64,000 bases of DNA from Chaetoceros tenuissimus (lineage: Eukaryota > Bacillariophyta > Thalassiosirophyceae > Chaetocerotales > Chaetocerotaceae): the NCBI GenBank assembly GCA_021927905.1, contig BLLK01000051.1, positions 806,001 through 870,000 on the forward strand. Reading direction: 5' to 3'. The notes beneath the pieces were generated by a model. It saw nothing but the letters and a program-made list of their open reading frames with translations, searched no databases and was not told the origin of the DNA. The position numbers and the translations under genes are program-made. Below, one piece after another: positions 22,841 through 32,537 of the stretch; the first letter of the stretch is position 1; each line of letters starts with the position of its first letter.

Positions 22841-23797
22841 ATGAGCTTAGCAGCATTGAATAGTCCTCCATTGGTGGCTCTGACTGGGTTAGGCATTGGG
22901 GCTAACCTTTCACTCATTGATCAATTTGCACTCACCAGTCCATGGAATGTTGTACGCATTGCCAATCTTGTGTCATATGGAATCAATTTTATGTCGGTTC
23001 AACGCCCAGGCAGATTAGATGGCCAAGCCTCGGAAGGAGGAGAACTAGCACCTCGCTCAGGAAAAACTTTGGTAGCGCCAGCAGGTTGGGCATTCGCAAT
23101 ATGGGGACCCATCTTTCTTGGTGAAATGGTTGGTGTTGTAGCACCCTTTTTCATAAAGGAATCTGCACCTGTTGTAGAGGTATTAAGGCAAACATCTGGT
23201 CCATTCATTGCAGCACAAATATTTCAATCTTTATGGTGTGCTGCATTCCGTCCGAAATACAAAGGATGGTCTATGTTTGTTAGCACAGGATTTTTGTCAG
23301 CAACTGCTTATTCTCTTTCAAGAGCACATGCAGTGTTTGCAGCTAATAGTGACAAGTACTCCAATCTTGAGTATGGAATCTTCTTCTTGCCTATGGCTCT
23401 TCATTTTGGATGGACTTCAGCGGCATCTCTAGTGAATTTGAATGGGTCTGTATCAATGCAAGAAGGACAGAGTACAAAGGTAATCAAGTATGTTGGACAC
23501 TTGTCTGTATTGGCAGCTAGTGCATTGGGAATCTATCTTGCAAAAGAGCGAAATGCTCCAGTATATGCGGGTGTTATTGCATGGGCTCTTGCTGCCGTCG
23601 CGGATGGTATGAAGAAAAGATTGGACTCAGTCGACGACAGTGACAAGAAAAAGAAAAAGGCTAGTGTGAGCGTGAATCTTGATGGAGCAAAGACACAATA
23701 TCTTTTGTCCAAAACTGGATCTATGATTAATGCTTTGGGGGCAGCCTTTGTTGCTGGTAGCATGAGTGCATCCAGTAAAGCTGTTCCAAAATTTTAA
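22841..23797 (+). CDS. TspO-like multi-pass membrane protein
   Basis: A single-exon gene of 318 residues. At about residues 78-93 it carries PAGWAFAIWGPIFLGE, which resembles the PAGxAFAIWGxIYL signature of tryptophan-rich sensory protein (TspO/MBR) relatives. Several hydrophobic segments follow, including FLPMALHFGWTSAASLVNLN, HLSVLAASALGIYLA and VYAGVIAWALAAVAD, then a lysine-rich loop (DSDKKKKKAS) and a short hydrophobic C-terminus. TspO proteins bind porphyrins or steroids in plastid, mitochondrial or bacterial membranes. The resemblance is limited to the motif and topology, and the protein is about twice the length of classical TspO, so the family call is tentative while the membrane protein call is firm. 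Confidence 0.75.
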   Translation: MSLAALNSPPLVALTGLGIGANLSLIDQFALTSPWNVVRIANLVSYGINFMSVQRPGRLDGQASEGGELAPRSGKTLVAPAGWAFAIWGPIFLGEMVGVVAPFFIKESAPVVEVLRQTSGPFIAAQIFQSLWCAAFRPKYKGWSMFVSTGFLSATAYSLSRAHAVFAANSDKYSNLEYGIFFLPMALHFGWTSAASLVNLNGSVSMQEGQSTKVIKYVGHLSVLAASALGIYLAKERNAPVYAGVIAWALAAVADGMKKRLDSVDDSDKKKKKASVSVNLDGAKTQYLLSKTGSMINALGAAFVAGSMSASSKAVPKF

Positions 23798-23898
23798 TGG
23801 CTAGCTAGGGCTACTTACTCTATTACATGTGGCGGGTATTAGAAATAAAATGTTTAGGTACAAGGGTTTCTCATAAAGTGATAAATTTGCAATTATAA

Positions 23899-24972
23899 TT
23901 ATTGATATAATCGAATTAATTCATCTGAAACTGCACTTGGTGTCAACACTCCTAAATCAGTAAACAAAAGAGTAATGTATTTCGCAGGAGTATAGTCACA
24001 GAGGGAGTTCTCCACCTTGACTTCCTTTGGGAGAGTCACGAGCCCTGGAACACTACTGGATTCGCTATCTCCATCTGAAGTACTAGGTGCTTTTCCAATG
24101 AGTCCACCTGTCGACATCCAACAAGCAGTGTCAACAAAATTCAAATAGTCCTCCATGCCTACACCTAGAGTAGGTAAATCAGATTGGTTCAATGGGTACA
24201 ACCTTGCAAATTTAAAACTCTCAGCAGCGACATAAAATGGTTTTCCAAGTTCTTTCGCTGCAATAGCCAATGAATAGGTACCAATCTTGTTGATAATTCC
24301 TCCGTTTTCAACAACTCCTTCTGCTCCAACAATAACCTGATCTACTCTTTCCATTACATGTGCCATGGCTAAATCCAAGACAACAGTAGTAGGAATACCT
24401 TCCTTAGCGTATAAATCTGCAGCAGCCTTTGCACCACTAGCATCTGGCCTCCCTTCCAGAATAATAATTTCAAAATGAGTATCTCTTGCAGCCTCAATCA
24501 ACAATTTAGAAACAACTGAAGACATTCCATGTGTCAATACCGTCGATCCTGGTTGAATAAACTGTTTGCCAACTTTACCAATACGATCCCTAGCAGCTAA
24601 ACTAATATCACTAAATCTTTGTCCACGCTGGAGAATCTGATCTTTACATGAATCAAAATCGGGCAACTCGAGGAAACAACGAGTAATATATTTCAAGAAT
24701 AATTCACATCCTGATGCAAGTGCAATATGTGAACGTCCGCCAAGAGTCACAGAGTTTAGTGGAGAATTTGCAAATTGTAGCATAGTTTTAGATGCTTCTT
24801 TCAGTTCAAATTCAAGTCCCATCATTGTGTTGGCTGTGGTTCGTTCGATGACATCTAGTAGAGATTTGATCGCTGCTACTGGAAGAGCAACTGTTGTCGA
24901 ATCGTTCGTGCTTTGAGATAAATGTCTTTGAAGGTCCTGAATGACCAGAGATTCTGCTTCCGATGAGCTCAT
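23899..24972 (-). CDS. EIF2B1: translation initiation factor eIF2B subunit alpha
   Basis: A single-exon gene of 357 residues, slightly longer than the usual ~305-350. Family signatures include SRCFLELPDF-like ITRCFLELPDF, VLTHGMSSVV, ILEGRPDASGAKAA and the diagnostic GAEGVVENGGIINKIGTYSL followed by KPFYVAAESFKFARLYPL. The protein is the regulatory subunit of the eIF2B guanine-nucleotide exchange factor, which senses phosphorylated eIF2. A Ser-rich insertion (STSDGDSESSSV) near the C-terminus is specific to this copy. It is convergent with the TspO-like gene (101 bp). Confidence 0.96.
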   Translation of the reverse strand: MSSSEAESLVIQDLQRHLSQSTNDSTTVALPVAAIKSLLDVIERTTANTMMGLEFELKEASKTMLQFANSPLNSVTLGGRSHIALASGCELFLKYITRCFLELPDFDSCKDQILQRGQRFSDISLAARDRIGKVGKQFIQPGSTVLTHGMSSVVSKLLIEAARDTHFEIIILEGRPDASGAKAAADLYAKEGIPTTVVLDLAMAHVMERVDQVIVGAEGVVENGGIINKIGTYSLAIAAKELGKPFYVAAESFKFARLYPLNQSDLPTLGVGMEDYLNFVDTACWMSTGGLIGKAPSTSDGDSESSSVPGLVTLPKEVKVENSLCDYTPAKYITLLFTDLGVLTPSAVSDELIRLYQ

Positions 24973-25337
24973 TTTTTATAATTATGATAGTATGTAGTGT
25001 TACGTTTATCGATGTATTCGGAGTAGAAGTTTGTTGGCAAAGATGAGAGTTATTCAATTCAAGTGGAAATAGCTCTTTGATCATCACAAACAAGCCGCTC
25101 GTCGCTGTCCACACAAAAGCGTCTAATAACGTTATTGAACAGTTACTGCGGAGAGAAATGTGAACCAATTTTGATGAATTCGATTCATTCATTCATTTCT
25201 TTCTTCCAAGAGAAGATCCTCAGTCCTCAGTACAGCAAAGACTAATATTCTATAGATTTTTATAAACTATCTTCTAATTCTTTGTAATTGACTTAGGTAT
25301 ATTGTTTACAATTGATTTTGCTAATCATATATCTTCA
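24973..25337 (-). other. intergenic region
   Basis: 365 bp between two minus-strand genes: the promoter of eIF2B-alpha and the 3' flank of the SRPBCC-like gene. Nothing else was recognised. Confidence 0.5.
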
Positions 25338-25904
25338 CTATCGCTTGGATAAGGCTAATGGCAACAGGACCTTTAGAGCCAAATTATTGTCCGCATTGAG
25401 AATCGGAGTTGCAGCCATAACCAAAGGATTCAAGGTATCAAATTCCATCACAAGCTTTACCTCTACACTATCATCTTTCTCCTCATTTGAATCAAAGTAA
25501 AACTTCATCCAACAATCTTTGGCGAAATAGGGCACACCATCTTGAGAATAAAACAACAATGACTCATCTCTATCCTTAGACACACATTTCCATTTTACTG
25601 AAAGTGGTAAAAGAGGAGGCAGCCCAAATATTTCTTCAACTTCATCGCCAATGTTCAAAGGCTGATCTACTGGATTTATTTGATCTGTAGGTTTCTTGAC
25701 AGAATTGGAAGATGCTACAATCTTTGGCCAATTTGTAGGTGTTGCAATAAAATCGTATAAATCTGTTTGCGATATTCCTTGAACTCTTGATGTCGTCGTG
25801 AGAGTAAATGCAGCTACCATTTCTTGAAATGATAGGCAGCAGAACCATAAAAGAGCCACTGCTGTCTTTGTCCGGCCAGAACATGATGGTATTTTAGTTT
25901 GCAT
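25338..25904 (-). CDS. plastid-targeted SRPBCC/START-like protein
   Basis: A single-exon gene of 188 residues. The N-terminus has a hydrophobic signal segment (AVALLWFCCLSF) followed by MVAAFTLTTTSR. AAF with the Phe at the predicted cleavage site resembles the diatom ASAFAP plastid bipartite signal, and the following stretch is Thr/Ser-rich like a transit peptide. The remainder resembles polyketide cyclase/dehydratase-type (SRPBCC) lipid-binding folds: TDLYDFIATPTNWPKIV at the start, a beta-sheet region with VKWKCVSKDRDESLLFYSQ, and a C-terminal helix (NLALKVLLPLAL). A role in binding a hydrophobic plastid ligand is inference. Confidence 0.75.
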   Translation of the reverse strand: MQTKIPSCSGRTKTAVALLWFCCLSFQEMVAAFTLTTTSRVQGISQTDLYDFIATPTNWPKIVASSNSVKKPTDQINPVDQPLNIGDEVEEIFGLPPLLPLSVKWKCVSKDRDESLLFYSQDGVPYFAKDCWMKFYFDSNEEKDDSVEVKLVMEFDTLNPLVMAATPILNADNNLALKVLLPLALSKR

Positions 25905-26678
25905 CTTTTGTTCTTTTTTCTTTACTATTTCAGCACTTTTTGAACTGTTTCTTTCGTAACTGTGTATAGAACACTATTTTCAGTATATATCACTTTCAAC
26001 TCAAAGGTTCAAGATGTACCAAAAGTAATCTAGAAGATTTTGAGATGCAAGAGGAGGGTTGAATTCTTGCTACGTACACAACTAAGAGCAAAAAAAGATC
26101 TTCTCTCAACTCTAAGTCCTTTCCTTCACTTCAATTCTTCTTGAAAAGTTTCTGACATTCATATGCTCCTCATTTCATTCCTTCCATAAGAGAAGAAACA
26201 ACTTGTTAATAATGTAACTGTGTACGAGTACTTGCGAGCTTGCGAGCTTGGTAACTGAGGCGGTGGAGCGTGTGAGTTCCATTCGTCCTACAACCTACCT
26301 ATCCTGCTACTCCTACGCAGAGGCCTATCCATTCCCGTGAAATTACCATAATTTCAATTGCACTTACCACATCATTGTTAGAAAATAAAAGCTCATTTTT
26401 CAAATATTAATAAGGCTTGTAAATTTATGTTTATGATACAAATTTCCAATGACTGTCTTCGATTTTCGAAAGTGAGCTGAAAAAGACAAGAGGCCATTTG
26501 ATTTTGCGACATTATTTCGCCTTTGGCGCCAAACTGAGGAGGAGGTTCTTTTTGCTTCATTTTGTTCCTGCGAAAGTTTCAAACAAGGGTTCACGTAGTA
26601 AACATTTAGAGGAATGAATTTTGAGCAATACAAATAGGAACATTATCAGTTACTGTATAGATATCGAAAGTCACTGCG
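25905..26678 (+). other. divergent intergenic region
   Basis: 774 bp between the divergent SRPBCC-like gene and the first MYND gene. Its last ~200 bp contain a block shared with the other two MYND genes (AGGCCATTTG, TTTGGCGCCAAA, GAGGTTCTTTTTGCTTC). The left part shows nothing recognisable. Confidence 0.6.
26522..26533. promoter_or_regulatory. E2F-type palindrome upstream of MYND paralog 1
   Basis: TTTGGCGCCAAA is a perfect 12-bp palindrome matching the E2F/DP consensus (TTTSSCGC) on both strands. It ends 145 bp before the ATG at 26679 and sits in a block conserved in all three paralogs. Confidence 0.6.
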
Positions 26679-27970
26679 ATGGGGAAGAAAGGGAAGCGAA
26701 GCAAACAGAAGGATGCGAAGAAGGAAGCAGAAAAGAGTGAGTCTATAGTAATCTAAATTCTTCTGGGTATTTTGATATGACGATGTAACCTTCTTCAGTT
26801 ATTAGGGAGAGTAATAAGCTACTAGACGAAGCATTGAACGACGAACGGAGGGAGCGGTTGTACTCAAAAGCTGCCAATCAGTATAGGGAGGTGATTCAAC
26901 TTTTAGATTCAAAGAAGGAATTGTTGGTTTATACTAGAGACCAGCAGTTAGAAGCATATTTATCTCTAATGAATGTGGAGTACCGAAGACAAAATTACAA
27001 GGCAGCATTAGATTGCTACCACTATTTCATGGCAAACTCTAGACACCTTAGTTCACGATATAGAGGATTTGTCAATCTCTTTCATCAGCTCAGCATGTTG
27101 AGACTGAATGGTCAAGAGAGCAAAATTGCAGATTTTATTAATTTCATCTCACAGGAAGGCGAGATCGCAAGCCTTGTTTTTATTGAGGCTATTTTCGCAT
27201 TTAGAGCTCATAAGATGTATGACGCTGCAATTAAACTAGAAATAACGTGTGGGCCTCTAATGCGGAAACCACTCGAGAGCAAGTTGTCTCTAGCAATGAC
27301 TTATCTTGAATATTATAGAATTGAGTTTCACAAGAGATCAGATATTCGGAAGAAAGATTTCTTTACCATGAATAGCCTAATTACATCAATGATGGAAGAG
27401 TATCCAGTAGAGAGTAATGTTAGTGCAGAATACATGTTGGTACTTGCGCAGTGGTACTATCTTACTCATACACTTGCTGTTGACAAAAGTAAAAAAGAAA
27501 AAACCATCACTTCCGCTTTCTCCGCATTCGGAATGTTCCTTTACTCGATAGTAGTACCAGATGAACGTTGCACCAAAATAAAACAGGATAAGTGCTATAC
27601 GTGCGGCCAAGCAGTCACCCCTACTGAGGTACAATATGTATGCAGTGGATGTCGAGTAGCTTGCTATTGTAGCATTGATCATCAACGCGCAACTTGGAAG
27701 AAGGAGGCAGTGAGTGGAATGCGTATTGGTCATGAGATTCTTTGCCCTCTGTACAAAACCTTCCGAAAGCATCTTTTTCAAAAAGAAAGTGAAGACATTG
27801 ACAATGCAAAAGAGTTGAGGATTTTTTTCCACTTGGAGAGGGAATGCTTAAAATTTTTAGAGTATGGATTGGGCCTGAAGAACAAATGCTTCCCTTGTGA
27901 ATATCGAAAATTAGATGATGAAGGGAAAGAATTTTATTTACCGCGCCAAGTGAGTGTCACTATGGATTAG
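26679..27970 (+). CDS. MYND zinc-finger protein, paralog 1 (intact)
   Basis: Exon 1 (26679-26736) encodes a basic leader, MGKKGKRSKQKDAKKEAEK; exon 2 is 26799-27970 (62-nt intron, phase 1). The product has 409 residues. The central part is helical and TPR-like (LYSKAANQYREVIQLLDSKK; YRRQNYKAALDCYHYFM). A MYND finger follows: CYTCGQA, CSGC, ACYCSIDHQ, then HEILCPLY. The usual sixth Cys is replaced by His (DHQ where ECQ is common) in all three paralogs. MYND fingers mediate protein binding. The C-terminus lacks the coiled-coil extension of paralog 2; its last ~20 residues correspond to sequence lying beyond the stop of paralog 2. Confidence 0.85.
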
Positions 27971-28310
27971 GAAATAAAAGTTTACTCGTATTGTACGTAC
28001 AGTATATACAGAGTGTGAGACGTAGAAAGGCATGTGTATTCATCAAAATAGGCGTAACCTAATCCATCATTGATAGTAGTCTTTTGGTTTTGATAGGGAG
28101 CTGCGAATAACGAAAGGCCATTTGCGACATTAGAATTCAGCCTTTTGGCGCCAAAGTTGGAGGTTCTTTTTGCTTCTTTTTGTTCCTTTGTGGCGCCAGG
28201 TTCAATCTTCGTGATTCAGTAATGAAAGTATTTTCGTTTGGAGCAAAAACAACTAGTGCGTACAAATAACAACTTAAGCAGATACTACATAGAAAGCAAA
28301 CGTAGCTAAA
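27971..28310 (+). other. intergenic region between MYND paralogs 1 and 2
   Basis: 340 bp. The left part is homologous to the 3' flank of paralog 2 (compare 28040-28085 with 30315-30370). The right part carries the conserved upstream block and E2F-type palindrome of paralog 2. Confidence 0.7.
28144..28155. promoter_or_regulatory. E2F-type palindrome upstream of MYND paralog 2
   Basis: TTTGGCGCCAAA, identical to the copy before paralog 1, ends 155 bp before the ATG at 28311. A further GGCGCC lies about 40 bp downstream of it. Confidence 0.6.
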
Positions 28311-30087
28311 ATGGGGAAGAAAGGAAAGAGAAGTAAGCAGAAGGATGTTAGGAAAGAAGCAGATAAGAGTGAGTTTCGAAGATCTTTGCAAAGCGAATCG
28401 ATTTAAAATAAATCCTCAACTGTCTCTTTCAGTTATTAGGGAGGCTGATCAACTCACGGACAAAGCTCTTATTGACGCCGAGGAGGGATTATATTCAAAA
28501 GCTGCCAATCAGAACAGACAGGCTATTCGGCTTTTAGAGTCAAAGAAGGTAGCAATGGTCCATACAAGACTCAAGCACCTATTTAAATGCTATTTTCTTT
28601 TCATGCATGTGGAGTATCAACGACGAAATTACAAGGCAGCATTAGACTGGTACAAGTACATTATGTCAAAATCTAGACAAAACAGTTTAAATTTTCGAGG
28701 CAATGTCATTCTCTTTCATCAGCTCAGCATGTTGAGACTGAATGGTCAAAAGTGCCAACTTTCAGATTTCATTCATTACATCTCACGGAAAAGCGAGACC
28801 CCAAACATCATTTACATCGAGGCTATTTTCGCATTTAGAGCTCATTAAGATGTATGATTCTGCAATTAAACTCGAAATGACATACGGGTCTCTAATGCGG
28901 ACACAATTCGAGAGTGAAATTTCTCTAGCATTGACTCACCTTGAACAATATAGAGTCGAGTTCCACAAGCGATCACAAATGAGGAAGAAAGATTTCTCCA
29001 CCATGAATAGCCTCATTACATCAATAATGGAAGAGTATCCAATAAAACAAAATATGAGTTTTGAATATTGCTTGGTACTTGCACAATGGTTCTATCTTCA
29101 AACTGCAGCTGGTACCAAGGAAAAGAGGGAACGATTTCTAAAAGCGACGCAATCAATGATTGAAGCTTGCTTTGAATTTGCGTCTCCATACCTACCATAC
29201 AGGCACTCTCGTATTAGCGAAGATAAATGCTACACTTGTGGTCAAGCTGCTACCCCCACCAAGGTAAAATATATATGCAGTTGCTGCCGAGTAGCTTCTT
29301 ACTGTAGCATCGACCATCAGCGAATGACTTGGAAAAAGGAGGCAGTGAAGGGAATGCGAATTGGTCATGAGATTCTATGTCCTTTGTACAAGGCCCATAG
29401 GAAATATACGGAGGCAAAGAAATCAAGAGATAAAGAGACAGAGTCGAGGATGAGAAGACGTTTTGAAAGAGAATGTGTAAATTTCTCGAGTATGGATTGG
29501 GCTTGAAGAACAAGTGCTTTCGTTGTGAGTACTCCAAACAGAAGGAGAGTAATGAATCTCCGGTTGAGTTTGTCCAGAAGAAACCGCTCTCTCTGGACCC
29601 AGTACCATCATTACACGACCAAGAATCCTCTAATCTCACCTCCAATTCAGTACAAGAGACGTCCCGCAAAATCGCTGAAAAGGCTCATGCAGAATATCAA
29701 AAAGCCTTCCTAGCATCTTCCCAGTGTCAAAATAGAAAGATTCTTCTCGAGCGCGAGCAGAAGCAGTTGCTCAATGCATTCCGTGTTAAGTCTCAATTGT
29801 TGTCTGAAAGAAACCGTATCTTGGCGCACCACGAATGGCAGAATTTGAAGCAACAGTTTGACGCCCAGCAACTTGGATTGAAACAATTCAGAGAATTTCC
29901 ACAGTTCCTATTTGATAATCCAGCTGATGCTGTTGATGATAAGGGTGAAACCTTGGCAAAGGCAAATGAACGTATTAATAAAATGTTGAAACAAGTAATG
30001 CAGCAATTGCTACAATGTGAACAAATTCGTGCAGTGAAGTGGAAACACTATATGAAAGCGAAGCAGGAATATGAGTTGCAACTCTAA
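28311..30087 (+). pseudogene. MYND zinc-finger protein, paralog 2 (two compensating frame shifts)
   Basis: Exon 1 is 28311-28368 and exon 2 starts at 28433 (64-nt intron in the same place and phase as paralog 1). Compared with paralog 1, one extra T near 28845-28847 turns FRAHKMYD into FRAH followed by a stop; the next frame carries the rest of the helical region and the MYND finger (CYTCGQAATP, CSCC, SYCSIDHQ). One missing base near 29479 then returns to the first frame for FLEYGLGLKNKCF and a ~180-residue coiled-coil tail rich in Gln, Lys and Glu (LEREQKQLLNAFRVKSQLL; QLGLKQFREFPQFLFDNPAD). Both lesions are single bases in short homopolymers, so sequence error is possible. This copy alone keeps the long tail. 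Confidence 0.75.
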
Positions 30088-30791
30088 AAGGCTAAATTCA
30101 AATGAAGTACAAACGGTTACACGATGCAACAGCAAGGCTGCTAATGTCCATTACGGTCACTGAAAGCAGAGTAGATAGTACAATACTTTTAAATAGTCTC
30201 AAATGTTATTGAAAGCTAGATAAAGAAGGAAGAAATTTTTATTTACGACTCCAAGTAGTGTTACTATGGATTGTGTTTTCTGTACAGCATGCAGAATTTG
30301 AGCCGTACGAGTAATGGCATTTGTATTCAAATAATTGGAGTAACACCCAATCCATCATCGATATTAGTGTAATAATCTTTTACTAATCAGGTAATATTAG
30401 ATGCTATTTGTCTCAATCCTCTCCCATAAAATTACTAGACCATGCCAATATCAAAGATACTAATAATGCCAAGCGTATAAATGATTGATATAACCTTACT
30501 TATGAACAAGAAAGAAAATAAAATCTCATTTTACAAAGAAGTAAGGCTTGTTGTGTTTATATCAAACAATCCAATGCCCATTCTGAGCTAGAATTTTATC
30601 AAAAAAAGTATCTATCTTCGAAAACGAGCTGAAGAAGACGACAGGCCATTTGCCTTTTTTGGCGCCAAAAGTGAGGAGGTTCTTTTTGCTTCTTATTTTC
30701 ATTTTGTTCCGGAGCATTTAGAGTCAGGCATTTTAGAGCAAAACAAATAGCAATATCAATATCTACTGTTTATAAACCGAAAGTCGCTGCT
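30088..30791 (+). other. intergenic region between MYND paralogs 2 and 3
   Basis: 704 bp. At 30209-30280 lies sequence homologous to the C-terminal coding end of paralog 1, here untranslated. The right end carries the conserved upstream block of paralog 3. Confidence 0.65.
30658..30669. promoter_or_regulatory. E2F-type palindrome upstream of MYND paralog 3
   Basis: TTTGGCGCCAAA, identical to the other two copies, ends 122 bp before the ATG at 30792 within the same AGGCCATTTG...GAGGTTCTTTTTGCTTC block. Confidence 0.6.
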
Positions 30792-32068
30792 ATGGGGAAG
30801 AAAGGAAAGAGAAGCAAGCAGAAGGATGCGAAGAAAGAAGCAGACAAGAGTGAGTTTCGAATTATCTAAATTCTCCTGGACATTGAATTGATTCGATTCT
30901 ATTCTGAAAGCACTCATTTTTCTTCTTAAGTTATCAAGGAGAGTGACAAGCTTTTGGGATTAGCAGAGAATGATGTCGATAAGGCGTTGTATTCAAAAGC
31001 TGTCAATCAGTATAGAGAGGCCATTCGACTTTTAGATTCAAAGAAGGAATTGATGGTCTACACTGGAGGCCTACAGTCATGGGCGTGTTTTCTTCTCATG
31101 ACTTTGGAGTATCGAAGACGGAATTACAAGGCAGCAATCAATTGCTATAATCTCGTCATGGCAGGATCTAGACACATGAATTCACAATTCAAAGATCTTA
31201 TCTCACCTTATTATCAGATGATTATGCTGAGACTGAGTAGCCAAGAATGCCAACTTTCAGATTTCATTCATTTCCTCTCACAGGAAGATAATACCGCAAA
31301 AGTATTTTATGGGGAGGCAGTACTTGCATTTAGAGCTCATAAAATGTATGATTCTGCAATTAAACTCGAAATGGCGTGCGGGTCTTTTCATTGTAGTGCA
31401 TTCGAGATTAAGATTTCACTAGCACTGACTTACCTTGAACAATATAGACTTGAATTCCACCAGAGATCAGAAATGAGAGAGAAAGATTTTGCCACAATGA
31501 GAAGCCTCATAACATCAATACAGACAGAGTATCCTATTAAAGATCATGGGAGTTTTGAATATTTGTTGGTAGTTGCACAGTGGTACTATCTTGTCCATAC
31601 TCTAATTGGTAACAAAGAAGACAAGGAAGAATCAATCGATGCAATGAAATCAATGATTGAAGCTTGCCTTAAATTTGCTTCCCCATTACTGCCATACTCT
31701 CGTCTTGGCGAAGATAAATGCTACACTTGTGGTCAAGCTGCTACCCCCACCGAGGTACAATATGTATGCAGTGGATGTCGAGTAGCTTGCTATTGCAGCA
31801 TTGACCACCAGCGAATGACTTGGAAAAAGGAAGCAGTAAAAGGAATGCGGATCGGTCACGAGATTCTATGTCCTCTCTACAAGGCCCTCCGAAAGCACCT
31901 TTTCAATTAGCGAGTGAGGACAAAGACGAAGTAAAAGAGTCAAAGATTCGTCGACGTCTGGAAAAGGAGTGTCTAAAGTTTCTAGAGTGTGGATTAGACT
32001 TGAAAGACAAGTGCTTCCCTTGTGGATATCAAAAGAGATACAAAGTTAAAGTTTTCAATTCATCATGA
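30792..32068 (+). pseudogene. MYND zinc-finger protein, paralog 3 (truncated by one frame shift)
   Basis: Exon 1 is 30792-30849 and exon 2 starts at 30931 (81-nt intron). The reading frame covers the helical region and a complete MYND finger (CYTCGQAATP, CSGC, ACYCSIDHQ, HEILCPLY) and stops at 31908-31910 after RKHLFN, giving 345 residues. The other frame continues without break as QLASEDKDEVKESK...ECLKFLECGLDLKDKCFPCGY to a stop at 32066-32068, matching paralog 1. A single T missing from a T run (four here, five in paralog 1) explains the shift. The truncated product may still work because the finger is complete. Homopolymer sequence error is the alternative. Confidence 0.75.
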
Positions 32069-32537
32069 ATTTGAAACCACAGTAATTTACATCAAAGATT
32101 AATCTAATCCATATGTAAGCACTCTTCTCTCCCCTATCTAATTTCTCCTTTCCATCGCCAAAAGAAAAAAATCAGTTTCGATATTATCGCGAATGGTAAT
32201 ACTTCGTCATGTGCCATAATTCCATCAGACACATCAAACACGTTTATATGAAATCATTGTATAAATAGGTCTTCCAACTATTTTTGCGGTTCAAGTTGAG
32301 TGATTTCGATAGATTGTCATTGATCACTTGAAATTCCCGAAGGAGGAATGTCTTTTATTACGTGGGACTCCTGGAATAGATAAAGATATGAAGAAATAGA
32401 GAGGAGACAACTGAGCTGTGAATGTATATAACGCAGGAGAAATGAATGAATCAACTTCAGCTTCCATCTAGCTACTGAAAAAAGAAGGAGTCGACAGCAA
32501 GTTATCATATTTTTATTTACCAGGATCCAAATTCAAA
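32069..32537 (+). other. intergenic region
   Basis: 469 bp after the third MYND gene. No gene or repeat was recognised. Confidence 0.5.

Noticed and set aside
28840-28850. Programmed ribosomal frameshift in MYND paralog 2
   Set aside because: There is no slippery heptamer plus pseudoknot pattern, two shifts in opposite sense would be needed, and paralog 1 is simply in frame.
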